This document shows positions 1-6,528 of a stretch of DNA of 37,152 nucleotides, piece by piece; position 1 is the stretch's first letter; every line of letters starts with the position of its first letter. Origin of the DNA: an uncultured Eubacteriales bacterium (GTDB lineage Bacteria; Bacillota; Clostridia; Oscillospirales; Oscillospiraceae); assembly GCA_900549475.1 (NCBI GenBank), contig UROF01000025.1, positions 1-37,152 of the forward strand, read 5' to 3'. Made by a program: the position numbers and the translations under genes. Below the pieces are notes generated by a model. The model did not search any database. It had not been told where the DNA came from and saw only the letters and a list, made by a program, of their open reading frames with translations.

Positions 1-350
1 CCTCCCGGACCTCATATTTTACGCGCCTTCGGCGCAGGTGGAGGCAGCGGGTTCCTTATCCGCAAAAATTAAATGCCGCCCTTCAGGCGGCGGCCAAATA
101 GCAACCCAGCGCAGCGGTTGCGATTTGGGGAGGAGGAGCAGCGGCATGAGCGCCCTCTGGCTTTTCATAAAAAAGCCAGAGTAAGCGATATAAAGCTTGC
201 TCCGACGACGGAGCGGGCGACGGGGCTCGAACCCGCTTCCCGGTATCCCACGAATGGCGGATTCCCGCCATTCGCAGGAGCCCTCCCGGACCTCATATTT
301 TACGCGCCTTCGGCGCAGGTGGAGGCAGCGGGTTCCCCATCCGCAAAAAA
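1..350. repeat. tRNA-derived direct/inverted repeats beside tRNA-Gly
   Basis: Bases 1-68 and 282-349 are near-identical direct copies; the first 55 bases match exactly and two bases differ after that. Each copy contains a GCGCC-TTC-GGCGC type hairpin and a plus-strand stretch (GGTGGAGGCAGCGGGTTCC) that closely resembles the variable/T-arm part of the neighbouring tRNA-Gly read in the opposite direction. Between them, 210-237 is a perfect 28-base copy of the 3' end of the tRNA-Gly gene (388-415). A perfect-arm hairpin (CTCTGGCTT / AAGCCAGAG) lies at about 155-183. I see no believable coding gene here. The left edge is cut by the window. Origin by integration at the tRNA or by repeat spread is inference. 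Confidence 0.7.
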
Positions 351-381
351 ACAAGGACATCCAAAACTGGATGTCCTTGAA
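344..381 (-). terminator. Rho-independent terminator of tRNA-Gly
   Basis: Read on the minus strand, AAGGACATCCA pairs with TGGATGTCCTT across a 4-base loop and is followed by a run of T (the A tract at about 344-350). It lies immediately downstream of the tRNA-Gly 3' end. Confidence 0.85.
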
Positions 382-386
382 AAATC

Positions 387-462
387 TGGAGCGGGCGACG
401 GGGCTCGAACCCGCTACCTCCACCTTGGCAAGGTGGCGCTCTACCAGATGAGCTACGCCCGC
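387..462 (-). tRNA. tRNA-Gly (anticodon GCC)
   Basis: The minus strand reads GCGGGCG (acceptor), a D-arm AGCTCATCTGGTAGAGC, an anticodon stem-loop CCACCTTGCCAAGGTGG with anticodon GCC, a T-arm GCGGGTTCGAGCCCCGT, then CGCCCGC, discriminator T and an encoded CCA. The length is 76 nt including CCA. All four stems pair. It decodes GGC/GGU glycine codons, which are abundant in this GC-rich genome. It has its own strong promoter upstream and terminator downstream, so it is a single-gene transcription unit. A 28-base copy of its 3' end lies about 180 bases downstream. Confidence 0.97.
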
Positions 463-474
463 AGAACATGGATG

Positions 475-503
475 ATTATAGCAAAGAATACGCTGCTTGT
501 CAA
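475..503 (-). promoter_or_regulatory. Sigma-A promoter of tRNA-Gly
   Basis: On the minus strand TTGACA (498-503) is separated by exactly 17 bases from TATAAT (475-480). Both hexamers are consensus, and the promoter ends 12 bases upstream of the mature tRNA 5' end. Confidence 0.92.
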
Positions 504-542
504 TCCCAACTTCGAAATTTTTTCTCTCGCCCCACTGCCTCC

Positions 543-590
543 AAAAAGCACCGGTCCGGGCAGGGCGCCGGCGCGCCCCGTCCGGACCGG
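543..590 (-). terminator. Terminator at the end of the parC-yitT-LUD-lipoprotein operon
   Basis: On the minus strand a long GC-rich stem (CCGGTCCGG ... CCGGACCGG, with a further inner pairing) begins a few bases after the lipoprotein stop codon and runs into TGCTTTTT. Confidence 0.8.
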
Positions 591-598
591 ACAGGCTC

Positions 599-1360
599 TC
601 AGGATTTCAGCAGCACTTCCACCAGCTCCGCCGCCTCCAGATCCGGATAGTATCGGATCTCCCAGGGGCAGGGAGGGATCTCTTCCGTTGTCTCAGGGAC
701 ACCCTCCGTTCCTTCCGCTGCGGTCTCCCCGCTGCCCTCCTGGGGAAGCTCCCCCGTGGGCACCTGCGAAAACTCTCCCGTCCCATCGGCCGGTTGGGTC
801 TCCTCCGTCCCCAAGCACACCTCACGCCATACGCTGTCCACTGCCGCTTCCACGTCCTCCCGGGGTACGTCGTAAGCAAAGCGGGCCGTGAGCTTGCTGT
901 GGCCTTCCCGGAGGGCCAGCCGCAGCAGATCCACCAGGGACTGTCTGTCCGAAAGGACCATCAGTGTACTCACATCTTCCGCGTCCTGGCGGTAGGTCAT
1001 GGTGTAGGTGAGGGTACCAAAGCCCTCGGAGGACTTGTACAGAAAGTGGATATCCTCCAGCAGATAGGACCCCAGCATGGTCTCCTCTTTTACTTCCTTG
1101 GTGGCCTGCTGGGCCAGGCCGTAGGCGTCTCCCTCCGTATAATACCGGATGACGCCGTCCTCTGCCCGCTCCTCAATCAGCATCAGCAGGGAGTTGACCA
1201 GGTCCTGATAGTTCTCTACCCGGAGGGTGTCCTCAGCGCTGGCGTCCCAGTACCGGTCGGCATAGGGCTCCACCACGCTGTAGGACCGCTCCAGCAGGGA
1301 GGCGCAGCCGCTGAGCAGCAGGCACACCGCCAGAAAACTTACGGCCATCCGCTTTTTCAC
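599..1360 (-). CDS. Hypothetical secreted lipoprotein
   Basis: 253 residues beginning at a GTG codon, with a strong AAAGGAGG ribosome binding site 8 bases upstream. The N-terminus is a classic lipoprotein signal: basic residues 2-4, a hydrophobic core, and the lipobox LSGC with the modified cysteine at residue 19. The mature protein should therefore be anchored to the outer face of the membrane. The body (about 25-175) is a mixed alpha/beta sequence with no motif I recognise. It is followed by a low-complexity linker rich in Glu/Gly/Thr/Pro (about 185-225) and a short conserved-looking C-terminus. It is the last gene of the parC-yitT-LUD run, 26 bases after the LUD gene. Function unknown. Confidence 0.85.
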   Translation of the reverse strand: MKKRMAVSFLAVCLLLSGCASLLERSYSVVEPYADRYWDASAEDTLRVENYQDLVNSLLMLIEERAEDGVIRYYTEGDAYGLAQQATKEVKEETMLGSYLLEDIHFLYKSSEGFGTLTYTMTYRQDAEDVSTLMVLSDRQSLVDLLRLALREGHSKLTARFAYDVPREDVEAAVDSVWREVCLGTEETQPADGTGEFSQVPTGELPQEGSGETAAEGTEGVPETTEEIPPCPWEIRYYPDLEAAELVEVLLKS

Positions 1361-1386
1361 AGTCCGCGCCTCCTTTCACAGTTTCC

Positions 1387-1989
1387 TTAATAGCCCAGCT
1401 CCTGGTCGATCAGGACCACTTCCATATCCATGGGCCGCATCTTCTGGTACAGCACCACCAGCCCGCGGCAGATCCGGTCGGGGCTGTGGCAGTCATAGCA
1501 CTTGTCTCCCTTTACCGCACAGGGGGTCTTGCGGCCCAGCCGCTGGGCGTTCTTGGGAGCCACCACGTTGCGCAGCCGCCACAGGGCGCTGTCGTAGTCC
1601 GGGGACACCTTGTTCTTGCCCGCCACGATGTACACCTTCCGGTGGCCGAACAGGGAGGCGGATACCCGGTTGCCGTTGCCGTCGATGTTCAGGATCTCTC
1701 CAGTGTCCTCAGCAATGGCGTTGGCGGAGAGGACATACACCTCCGCTGTAGCCGCTTTGGCCATGATCTCCCAGGGATCACCGGGGGTGATGCCATGGGC
1801 ATAGAGGGTGTTATGCTCCGCCAGGCTCTTCTGTACCCCCATCTCCGTCAGGGTCATGGAGCCGCCGCAGCCTACGGTGACGCCGTCGATCTCCCGGTTG
1901 AGATACTCCGCTGCCGCCTTGCCGTCGGCAAAGACGGACACGGTAAAGCCGTTTTTCTCCAGGGTCTCTTTCAGCTTTTCAAATGCCAT
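1387..1989 (-). CDS. LUD-domain protein (lactate utilization family)
   Basis: 200 residues, ATG start with AAAGGAGG 9 bases upstream. The sequence shows the LUD (DUF162) pattern: an N-terminal helix-rich segment, then a glycine-rich CGGSMTLTEMG motif near residue 45, and a Rossmann-like alpha/beta core. A C-terminal Cys-rich tail (about 155-180, CYDCHSPDRICR) is typical of the stand-alone clostridial members. LutC/LutB proteins oxidise lactate through iron-sulfur partners. Stand-alone LUD proteins like this one, with no LutA/LutB beside them, have no settled role. It is 60 bases downstream of yitT and probably co-transcribed with it. The family call is firm; the physiological role is open. 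Confidence 0.88.
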   Translation of the reverse strand: MAFEKLKETLEKNGFTVSVFADGKAAAEYLNREIDGVTVGCGGSMTLTEMGVQKSLAEHNTLYAHGITPGDPWEIMAKAATAEVYVLSANAIAEDTGEILNIDGNGNRVSASLFGHRKVYIVAGKNKVSPDYDSALWRLRNVVAPKNAQRLGRKTPCAVKGDKCYDCHSPDRICRGLVVLYQKMRPMDMEVVLIDQELGY

Positions 1990-2049
1990 ATGCGCGTTCC
2001 TCCTTTATGGTTTCTCCAAAAGATCCCTTCCGCCGCGGCGGAAGAGCCG

Positions 2050-2922
2050 TTACAGGCTGTCCGGTGAATATACTCCGAAGCCCTCGCCCAGGACCTCGTG
2101 GGCATCACAGACGATGATAAAGGCGTTGGGGTCGATGGCGGTGACAGCCGCCTTGATGGCGGCGATCTGCGTACGCTTGAAGGCGCACAGCACCACCGTC
2201 TTTTCCCCGCCGCTCCAGGCGCCCCGCCCCTGCAGCTGGGTCACACCCAGCTCCATTTTCAGCAGCTGCTCCGTAATGGCCTGGCTGTTGTCGCTGATGA
2301 TATAGGCCATCTTGGCGTTGATGGAGCCGTAAACCACCGCGTCCATTACCAGACTGGAGATATACATGGCGATAATGCCGTAGAGGGCATTGTACAGGTT
2401 GTTGAAGGTGATGGCGTGGAGCAGGATGACCATCAGGTCGATGATCAGGCACAGCCGCCCGATGGACAGATGGTGCAGCTTGAATTTCAGCAGCCGGGCC
2501 GCCAGCTCCGTACCGCCGGTGGTGGCGCCCACCATCAGCAGAAGGCCCATGGACAGGCCCAGCAGCACGCCGCCGTAAATACAGGCCAGCAGCTGTTCCA
2601 TGGGCGGGAAGGTATAGAGCATGGCAATGCCGTCGATCATCAGGGACCCTACCGCCATAGCGTACAGGGAGGAGATCAGGATGTGGAGGCCGGTCTTTTT
2701 CACTCCCAGGATGAACAGCGGTACGTTCAGAATGATCACTGTCACGCCCACCGGCAGCATGGGGATAAACCGGTTGACGATCTGTGCCACACCGGTAAAG
2801 CCGCCCATGGAGATATGGTTGGTCTGAAAGAGCCAGTTGAAGCACAGGGCGTAGATGGCGCTGCCAAAGGTGATGACTCCGTACTCCCAGAGCTTGCGTA
2901 AAACCGGATTTTTGATCCGCAT
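2050..2922 (-). CDS. YitT family membrane protein
   Basis: 290 residues, ATG start with AAAGGAGG 8 bases upstream. The N-terminal ~190 residues hold five or six hydrophobic segments with the YitT_membrane (DUF161) signatures: an early Asn-W-L-F-Q-T-N-like turn, a 'GGFTG' near residue 40, and 'GATTGGTELAARLL' at about residue 130-143. The C-terminal ~80 residues are a soluble DUF2179 domain (about 200-285, including the 'AVTAIDPNAFIIV' strand). Members are integral membrane proteins often annotated as putative transporters; the substrate is not established. It lies 45 bases after parC and is likely expressed with it. Confidence 0.9.
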   Translation of the reverse strand: MRIKNPVLRKLWEYGVITFGSAIYALCFNWLFQTNHISMGGFTGVAQIVNRFIPMLPVGVTVIILNVPLFILGVKKTGLHILISSLYAMAVGSLMIDGIAMLYTFPPMEQLLACIYGGVLLGLSMGLLLMVGATTGGTELAARLLKFKLHHLSIGRLCLIIDLMVILLHAITFNNLYNALYGIIAMYISSLVMDAVVYGSINAKMAYIISDNSQAITEQLLKMELGVTQLQGRGAWSGGEKTVVLCAFKRTQIAAIKAAVTAIDPNAFIIVCDAHEVLGEGFGVYSPDSL

Positions 2923-2967
2923 AGGCTGATCCTCCTTTTTGATTCTCTGATGATCGACCTGCCCCTT

Positions 2968-5202
2968 TTACAGCAGCCGCATCTGGCCGCCGTCCTCCTC
3001 TTTGAGCAGCGCTCCCGCACCGGGCAGGCTCCGGCAGCGGTAGCGGCTGAGATTGGTAATGCCGCTTTCCTCCAAAGAACAGACTTCGGAGAGCTGATAT
3101 TTGGGCTTGAGGGTCATGACCTGGACCCCCTGGGTACTGCGGGTGGTCTTGGGGGAGAGCAGGGCGGTATTCACCACCAGGCTGCGCCGCTCTGTGGAGG
3201 TGAGCACCAGCTCCGTCTCCTCCGTGAGATGCACCAGAGCCACCAGAGGGCTCTTGTCGCTGTAGGCCCCGGTGAGCTTGCGGCGGTTGGAGGTGGTGGC
3301 GTAGCTCTTCAGCTCCACTCTCGCCGCCTTGCCGTTGGCAAAGAAGAAGAAGATCCAGCCGCTGTAATCTCCCGGCAGCACCATGCTGACCACGCTCTCC
3401 TCCGGGTCCATGGACAGCTTCGTGGGCAGATAGTCCCCCAGGGCGCTGGCCTTGGTGTCGTCAAAGTCACTGAGCCGGCACTTATACACCTGCTGACGGT
3501 TGGTGAAGAACATGACCTCGGCGCGGTTGGTGGCCTCAAAGCTCTGACTGGGGCCGTCGTTCTCCTTGTACTTCTGGGTATCCGCCATCCGCAGGGACTG
3601 GGGCGTGATCTTCTTGAAGTATCCCTCCCGGGAGAGGAATACATGGACCGGGTAGTCCGGCGTCTCGTCCTCCTCCGTCTCCTCCGGCAGCTCATGGCCG
3701 TAGACGATGGCGGTGAGACGGGGCTGGGCGTACTTCTTCTTTACCTCCCGCAGCTCCCCGATGATCACCTGACGGATCCGCTTGGGGCTGTTTACCAGAT
3801 CCTCCAGGTCCTCGATCTCGGAGCGGAGGGCTTCCTCCTCCTTCACCCGCTTGAGGATATACTCCTTGTTGATGTTGCGCAGCTTGATCTCCGCCACAAA
3901 CTCCGCCTGTACCTCGTCGATGCCAAAGCCGATCATGAGGTTCGGCACCACCTCGGATTCCTCCTCGGTTTCCCGGATGATGGCGATGGCCTTGTCGATA
4001 TCCAGCAGGATCCGCTTGAGGCCCTTGAGGAGGTGGAGCTTGTCCTTCTTCTTCTGGAGGGTAAAATAGGTCCGCCGCCGGACGGACTCCATCCGCCAGG
4101 CGCACCACTCCTCCAAAATCTCCCGGACGCCCATGACCCGGGGCGTCCCCGCCACCAGGATGTTGAAGTTGCAGCCCATGGCGTCCTGGAGGGGCGTGGA
4201 GCGGTAGAGCTTGGCCATGACCTTCTCCGGGTCCGCGCCCCGCTTGAGGTCGATGGCCAGCTTCAGGCCCCCTAAATCCGTCTCATCCCGCATGTCGCTG
4301 ATCTCTTTCAGCTTGCCCGCCTTGATGAGCTCCGCCGCCTTGTCCAGAATGGCCTCGGTGGTGGTGGTATAGGGGATCTCGTAGATCTCGATGACGTTTT
4401 CCTCTTTCACATACCGGTAGCGGCCCCGAATACGGATGGTGCCCCGGCCGGTACGGTAGATCTCCTCCATAACGGCGCTGTCGCAGATGACCTCGCCGCC
4501 GGTGGGGAAGTCGGGGGCCAGGAGGATACTGCTGAGGTCGCAGTCCGGGTTCTTGAGATAGGCCTCGGTGGCGTCGCAGACCTCTCCCAGGTTGAAGCCG
4601 CACAGCTGGCTGGCCATACCCACGGCGATGCCCTGGTTGGCGCTGACCAGAATGTTGGGGAAGGTGGTGGGGAGGAGGGCAGGCTCCTTCATGGAGTTGT
4701 CGTAGTTGTCCACAAAGTCCACGGTGTCCTGGTCGATGTCCCGGAACAGCTCCTGGCAGATGGGGGCCAGCTTTGCCTCCGTATACCGGCTGGCGGCCCA
4801 GACCATATCCCGGGAGTAGACCTTACCGAAGTTGCCCTTGGAGTCCACGAAGGGGTGGAGCAATGCGCCGTAGCCCTTGGAGAGGCGCACCATGGTGTCG
4901 TAGATGGCGGCGTCGCCGTGGGGGTTCAAGCGCATGGTCTGGCCCACGATGTTGGCGCTCTTGGTCCTCGCCCCCGTGAGGAGGCCCATTTTATACATGG
5001 TATAGAGGAGCTTGCGGTGAGAGGGCTTGAAGCCGTCGATCTCCGGGATGGCCCGGGAGACGATGACCGACATGGCGTAGGGCATGTAATTGGTCTCCAG
5101 GGTATCGGTGATGGGCTGCTCCACCACCGCGGCGTGGAGGCCCATGACGTTGGGATTATTAACTTTTTTGCTCCCCTCGGAGGGGGTTTTCTTCTTTGCC
5201 AT
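2968..5202 (-). CDS. parC: DNA topoisomerase IV subunit A (ParC-type)
   Basis: 744 residues; breakage-reunion subunit of a type IIA topoisomerase, acting with ParE to decatenate and relax DNA. The 'AIPEIDGFKPSHRKLLY' region (51-67) and the quinolone-determining motif NPHGDAAIYDT (93-103) identify the winged-helix domain. The catalytic tyrosine is Tyr140 in 'AASRYTEAKL'. This segment is three residues longer than in E. coli GyrA, as in the clostridial topoisomerase IV paralogues. The C-terminal domain (about 500-744) is short and lacks a recognisable GyrA box, favouring ParC over GyrA. The residue equivalent to GyrA Ser83 is Ala98. The start has AAGGA about 9 bases upstream. parE lies 1.3 kb away on the same strand, separated by two repeats and an XRE cassette. 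yitT, LUD and lipoprotein genes follow at short gaps. Confidence 0.9.
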   Translation of the reverse strand: MAKKKTPSEGSKKVNNPNVMGLHAAVVEQPITDTLETNYMPYAMSVIVSRAIPEIDGFKPSHRKLLYTMYKMGLLTGARTKSANIVGQTMRLNPHGDAAIYDTMVRLSKGYGALLHPFVDSKGNFGKVYSRDMVWAASRYTEAKLAPICQELFRDIDQDTVDFVDNYDNSMKEPALLPTTFPNILVSANQGIAVGMASQLCGFNLGEVCDATEAYLKNPDCDLSSILLAPDFPTGGEVICDSAVMEEIYRTGRGTIRIRGRYRYVKEENVIEIYEIPYTTTTEAILDKAAELIKAGKLKEISDMRDETDLGGLKLAIDLKRGADPEKVMAKLYRSTPLQDAMGCNFNILVAGTPRVMGVREILEEWCAWRMESVRRRTYFTLQKKKDKLHLLKGLKRILLDIDKAIAIIRETEEESEVVPNLMIGFGIDEVQAEFVAEIKLRNINKEYILKRVKEEEALRSEIEDLEDLVNSPKRIRQVIIGELREVKKKYAQPRLTAIVYGHELPEETEEDETPDYPVHVFLSREGYFKKITPQSLRMADTQKYKENDGPSQSFEATNRAEVMFFTNRQQVYKCRLSDFDDTKASALGDYLPTKLSMDPEESVVSMVLPGDYSGWIFFFFANGKAARVELKSYATTSNRRKLTGAYSDKSPLVALVHLTEETELVLTSTERRSLVVNTALLSPKTTRSTQGVQVMTLKPKYQLSEVCSLEESGITNLSRYRCRSLPGAGALLKEEDGGQMRLL

Positions 5203-5224
5203 CGGTGTGTTCCTTACTGTTTAT

Positions 5225-5660
5225 TTTGGATGCCGGGGAGGGCTGGTGCCACTGAATCAGCGGGCAGCGGCCCTCAGCGCTGTTTTGTCTCCGACGGGTT
5301 CACTTTTGGACGCCCAAAAGTGAACCGAAAAAGCGCCAGCCCCCTTCGGGCTGGACCCCCGCTTTTGTCCAATCGGACGCCATCAGGGGAGGGCTGCGCA
5401 GCCACTGAGACGCCGCGGCATGCTTCTCGTCGGCGCACCCCGCGCAACAAGAAACATCCCTCAGCCCGAGGGCCGTCAGGCGAAGTCAGACACCCGCCGC
5501 ACCGATTACGAGGGGCCAGCGGCCCGCGGTATTTCAGTGGCTGCCCGGTATCAACCCTGATACAGACTGATTGGACAAAAGCGGGGACCGGGGTGGCCCC
5601 GGCGCTTTTTTGGTGACTTTTTGTGCGTACAAAAAGTTACCCGGGTCCGGGGCGGGAAGC
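5225..5660 (+). repeat. Large palindromic intergenic repeat, copy A
   Basis: A complete copy between parC and the XRE gene. The left arm has a 13-bp perfect stem (GGTTCACTTTTGG / CCAAAAGTGAACC, 5297-5326), then a nested hairpin flanked by AAAAAGCG...CGCTTTT, and ends in GTCCAATCGGAC (5367-5378). The core (about 5448-5545) holds CCGCACCGATTACGA. The right arm starts with GACTGATTGGAC (5565-5576) and mirrors the left, ending in a hairpin with different sequence (GGTGACTTTTTGT / ACAAAAAGTTACC, about 5612-5641). No coding gene is apparent. The upstream promoter of parC must lie in or at the edge of this repeat. Confidence 0.85.
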
Positions 5661-5670
5661 CACGGGAGGC

Positions 5671-5871
5671 TTATCGCTGGCGGCAGACCAGCTCATCCAG
5701 GGTAATGTCGTACAGGTCTGCCAGCGCAATGAGGGTCTCCATGGGCGGCGTACGGTCGCCGTGCTCATAGTATTGATAGACCCGCAGGGAGATCCCCAAT
5801 TTTTCGGCAATCTCCTGCTGCTTCAGCCCTTTGGATAATCGCAGGGACAGCAGGTGTTCTGAAAATGTCAT
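5671..5871 (-). CDS. Small XRE-family (Cro/CI-like) repressor
   Basis: 66 residues, almost entirely one helix-turn-helix domain (HTH_3): 'MTFSEHLLSLRLSKGLKQQE' leads into 'IAEKLGISLRVYQYYEHGDR' with the usual 'TPPMETLIALADLYDITLDEL' end. I chose the ATG at 5869-5871 because AAGAGGG lies just upstream; a longer reading adds nine residues without a site. It probably binds as a dimer to the two GCACAATTGTGC palindromes in its own promoter region, which also serve the divergent small gene. There is no ligand-binding or protease-sensitive C-terminal domain, so it resembles a Cro or antitoxin-type regulator. Repeat copy A abuts its 3' end. Confidence 0.88.
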   Translation of the reverse strand: MTFSEHLLSLRLSKGLKQQEIAEKLGISLRVYQYYEHGDRTPPMETLIALADLYDITLDELVCRQR

Positions 5872-5885
5872 AGACCCTCTTTTCC

Positions 5886-5914
5886 TTGACAAGCACAATT
5901 GTGCATGTTATACT
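5886..5914 (+). promoter_or_regulatory. Sigma-A promoter of the small gene at 5968
   Basis: TTGACA (5886-5891), 17-bp spacer, TATACT (5909-5914). The operator palindrome GCACAATTGTGC (5893-5904) fills the spacer, so a bound repressor would directly block RNA polymerase. Confidence 0.88.
5893..5904. promoter_or_regulatory. Operator 1 (GCACAATTGTGC)
   Basis: Perfect 12-bp palindrome inside the spacer of the plus-strand promoter. It is identical to operator 2, with centres 35 bp apart. It is probably bound by the adjacent XRE repressor (inference). Confidence 0.8.
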
Positions 5915-5917
5915 GCT

Positions 5918-5946
5918 ATCATAGCACGCACAATTGTGCTTCTCAA
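5918..5946 (-). promoter_or_regulatory. Sigma-A promoter of the XRE gene
   Basis: On the minus strand TTGAGA (5941-5946), 17-bp spacer, TATGAT (5918-5923). Operator 2 fills the spacer. Its expected start site falls within about 10 bp of the start site of the plus-strand promoter, so the two promoters overlap and should exclude each other. Confidence 0.8.
5928..5939. promoter_or_regulatory. Operator 2 (GCACAATTGTGC)
   Basis: Second perfect copy of the 12-bp palindrome, placed inside the spacer of the minus-strand (XRE) promoter. The symmetric placement suggests autorepression of the XRE gene together with repression of the divergent gene. Confidence 0.8.
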
Positions 5947-5967
5947 TATCTGGTGGGGGTAAATCGG

Positions 5968-6222
5968 ATGAACGAATACGAGGAATGTCTGTTTTACTAT
6001 ATCATGGAACATGAGTGGCCCGGCCTGTTGGAGCAAGAGGCGTACCAGGTCCTGGCGGGGAGCCGGGACGAGGCGCTGAATGCTTTGACAGAGACCTTCA
6101 CCCCGGAGCAGCGGCGGCTGTACATGGCCTATGAGCCCCGGTGCAACGCCGCATGCTCCGCAGAGATGCAGTACTTGTTCCATAAATCCTTCCGTTTGGG
6201 CCTGCACCTGGCCCGCCTGTAA
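5968..6222 (+). CDS. Small protein of unknown function, divergent from the XRE repressor
   Basis: 84 residues, ATG start with GGTGGGGG about 8 bases upstream. Predicted mostly helical, acidic at the N-terminus ('MNEYEECLFYYIMEHEW'), with a C-terminal 'FHKSFRLGLHLARL' segment. That end recalls the small DUF6809-type proteins of clostridia, but the resemblance is weak and I would not transfer a function. No signal peptide or membrane segment. It has its own promoter with an operator in the spacer and faces the XRE gene, so the two form a self-contained regulatory cassette. The cassette sits between repeats A and B, which separate parC from parE. A toxin or anti-repressor role is possible but unsupported. 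Confidence 0.75.
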   Translation: MNEYEECLFYYIMEHEWPGLLEQEAYQVLAGSRDEALNALTETFTPEQRRLYMAYEPRCNAACSAEMQYLFHKSFRLGLHLARL

Positions 6223-6235
6223 GCGCTGATAGAAC

Positions 6236-6520
6236 CAACCCTCAGCCCGAGGGGCGACAGCCGAAGTGAGATTCCCGCCGCACCGATTACGAGGGGCCAG
6301 CGGCCCTGCAGAAATTCAGTGGCAACGCAGTATCAAGACTTGATACAGACCGATTGGGCAAAAACGGGGTCCGGGGTGTCCCCGGCGGCGTTTTGGTTAC
6401 TTTGCCGCCGAGGGCAAAGTAACCCGCGCTTACGGCGCGGAATATCCCCAAACAGCCTGAAGGGCTGAAACAAGAAACATTCAGAGGAATCCTCCTCTGA
6501 CCCCCCCGCCGCCGGGGCAA
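6236..6520 (+). repeat. Large palindromic intergenic repeat, copy B (right half)
   Basis: Begins about 15 bases after the small gene's stop codon with CCCTCAGCCCGAGGGGCGACAG, contains CCGCACCGATTACGA at about 6278-6293, then GACCGATTGGGC (6348-6359) and the right arm. The outer hairpin is GGTTACTTTGCC / GGCAAAGTAACC (about 6394-6424). It continues with a tail (GAAGGGCTGAAACAAG ... ATTCAGAGGAATCCTCCTCTGA) shared with copies C and E. The left arm is missing. It lies between the small gene and the 3' end of parE. Confidence 0.8.
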
Positions 6521-6528
6521 GGCGGCCT

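Noticed and set aside
1..350. A second complete tRNA at 210-300
   Set aside because: Only the 3' part of a tRNA-Gly is present. The 5' side has no matching acceptor, D-arm or anticodon arm.
73..891. 272-residue open frame over the tRNA-Gly gene and lipoprotein gene
   Set aside because: It reads through the tRNA ('GAGDGARTRYLHLGKVAL'), a well-known false translation of tRNA sequence, and through the terminator.
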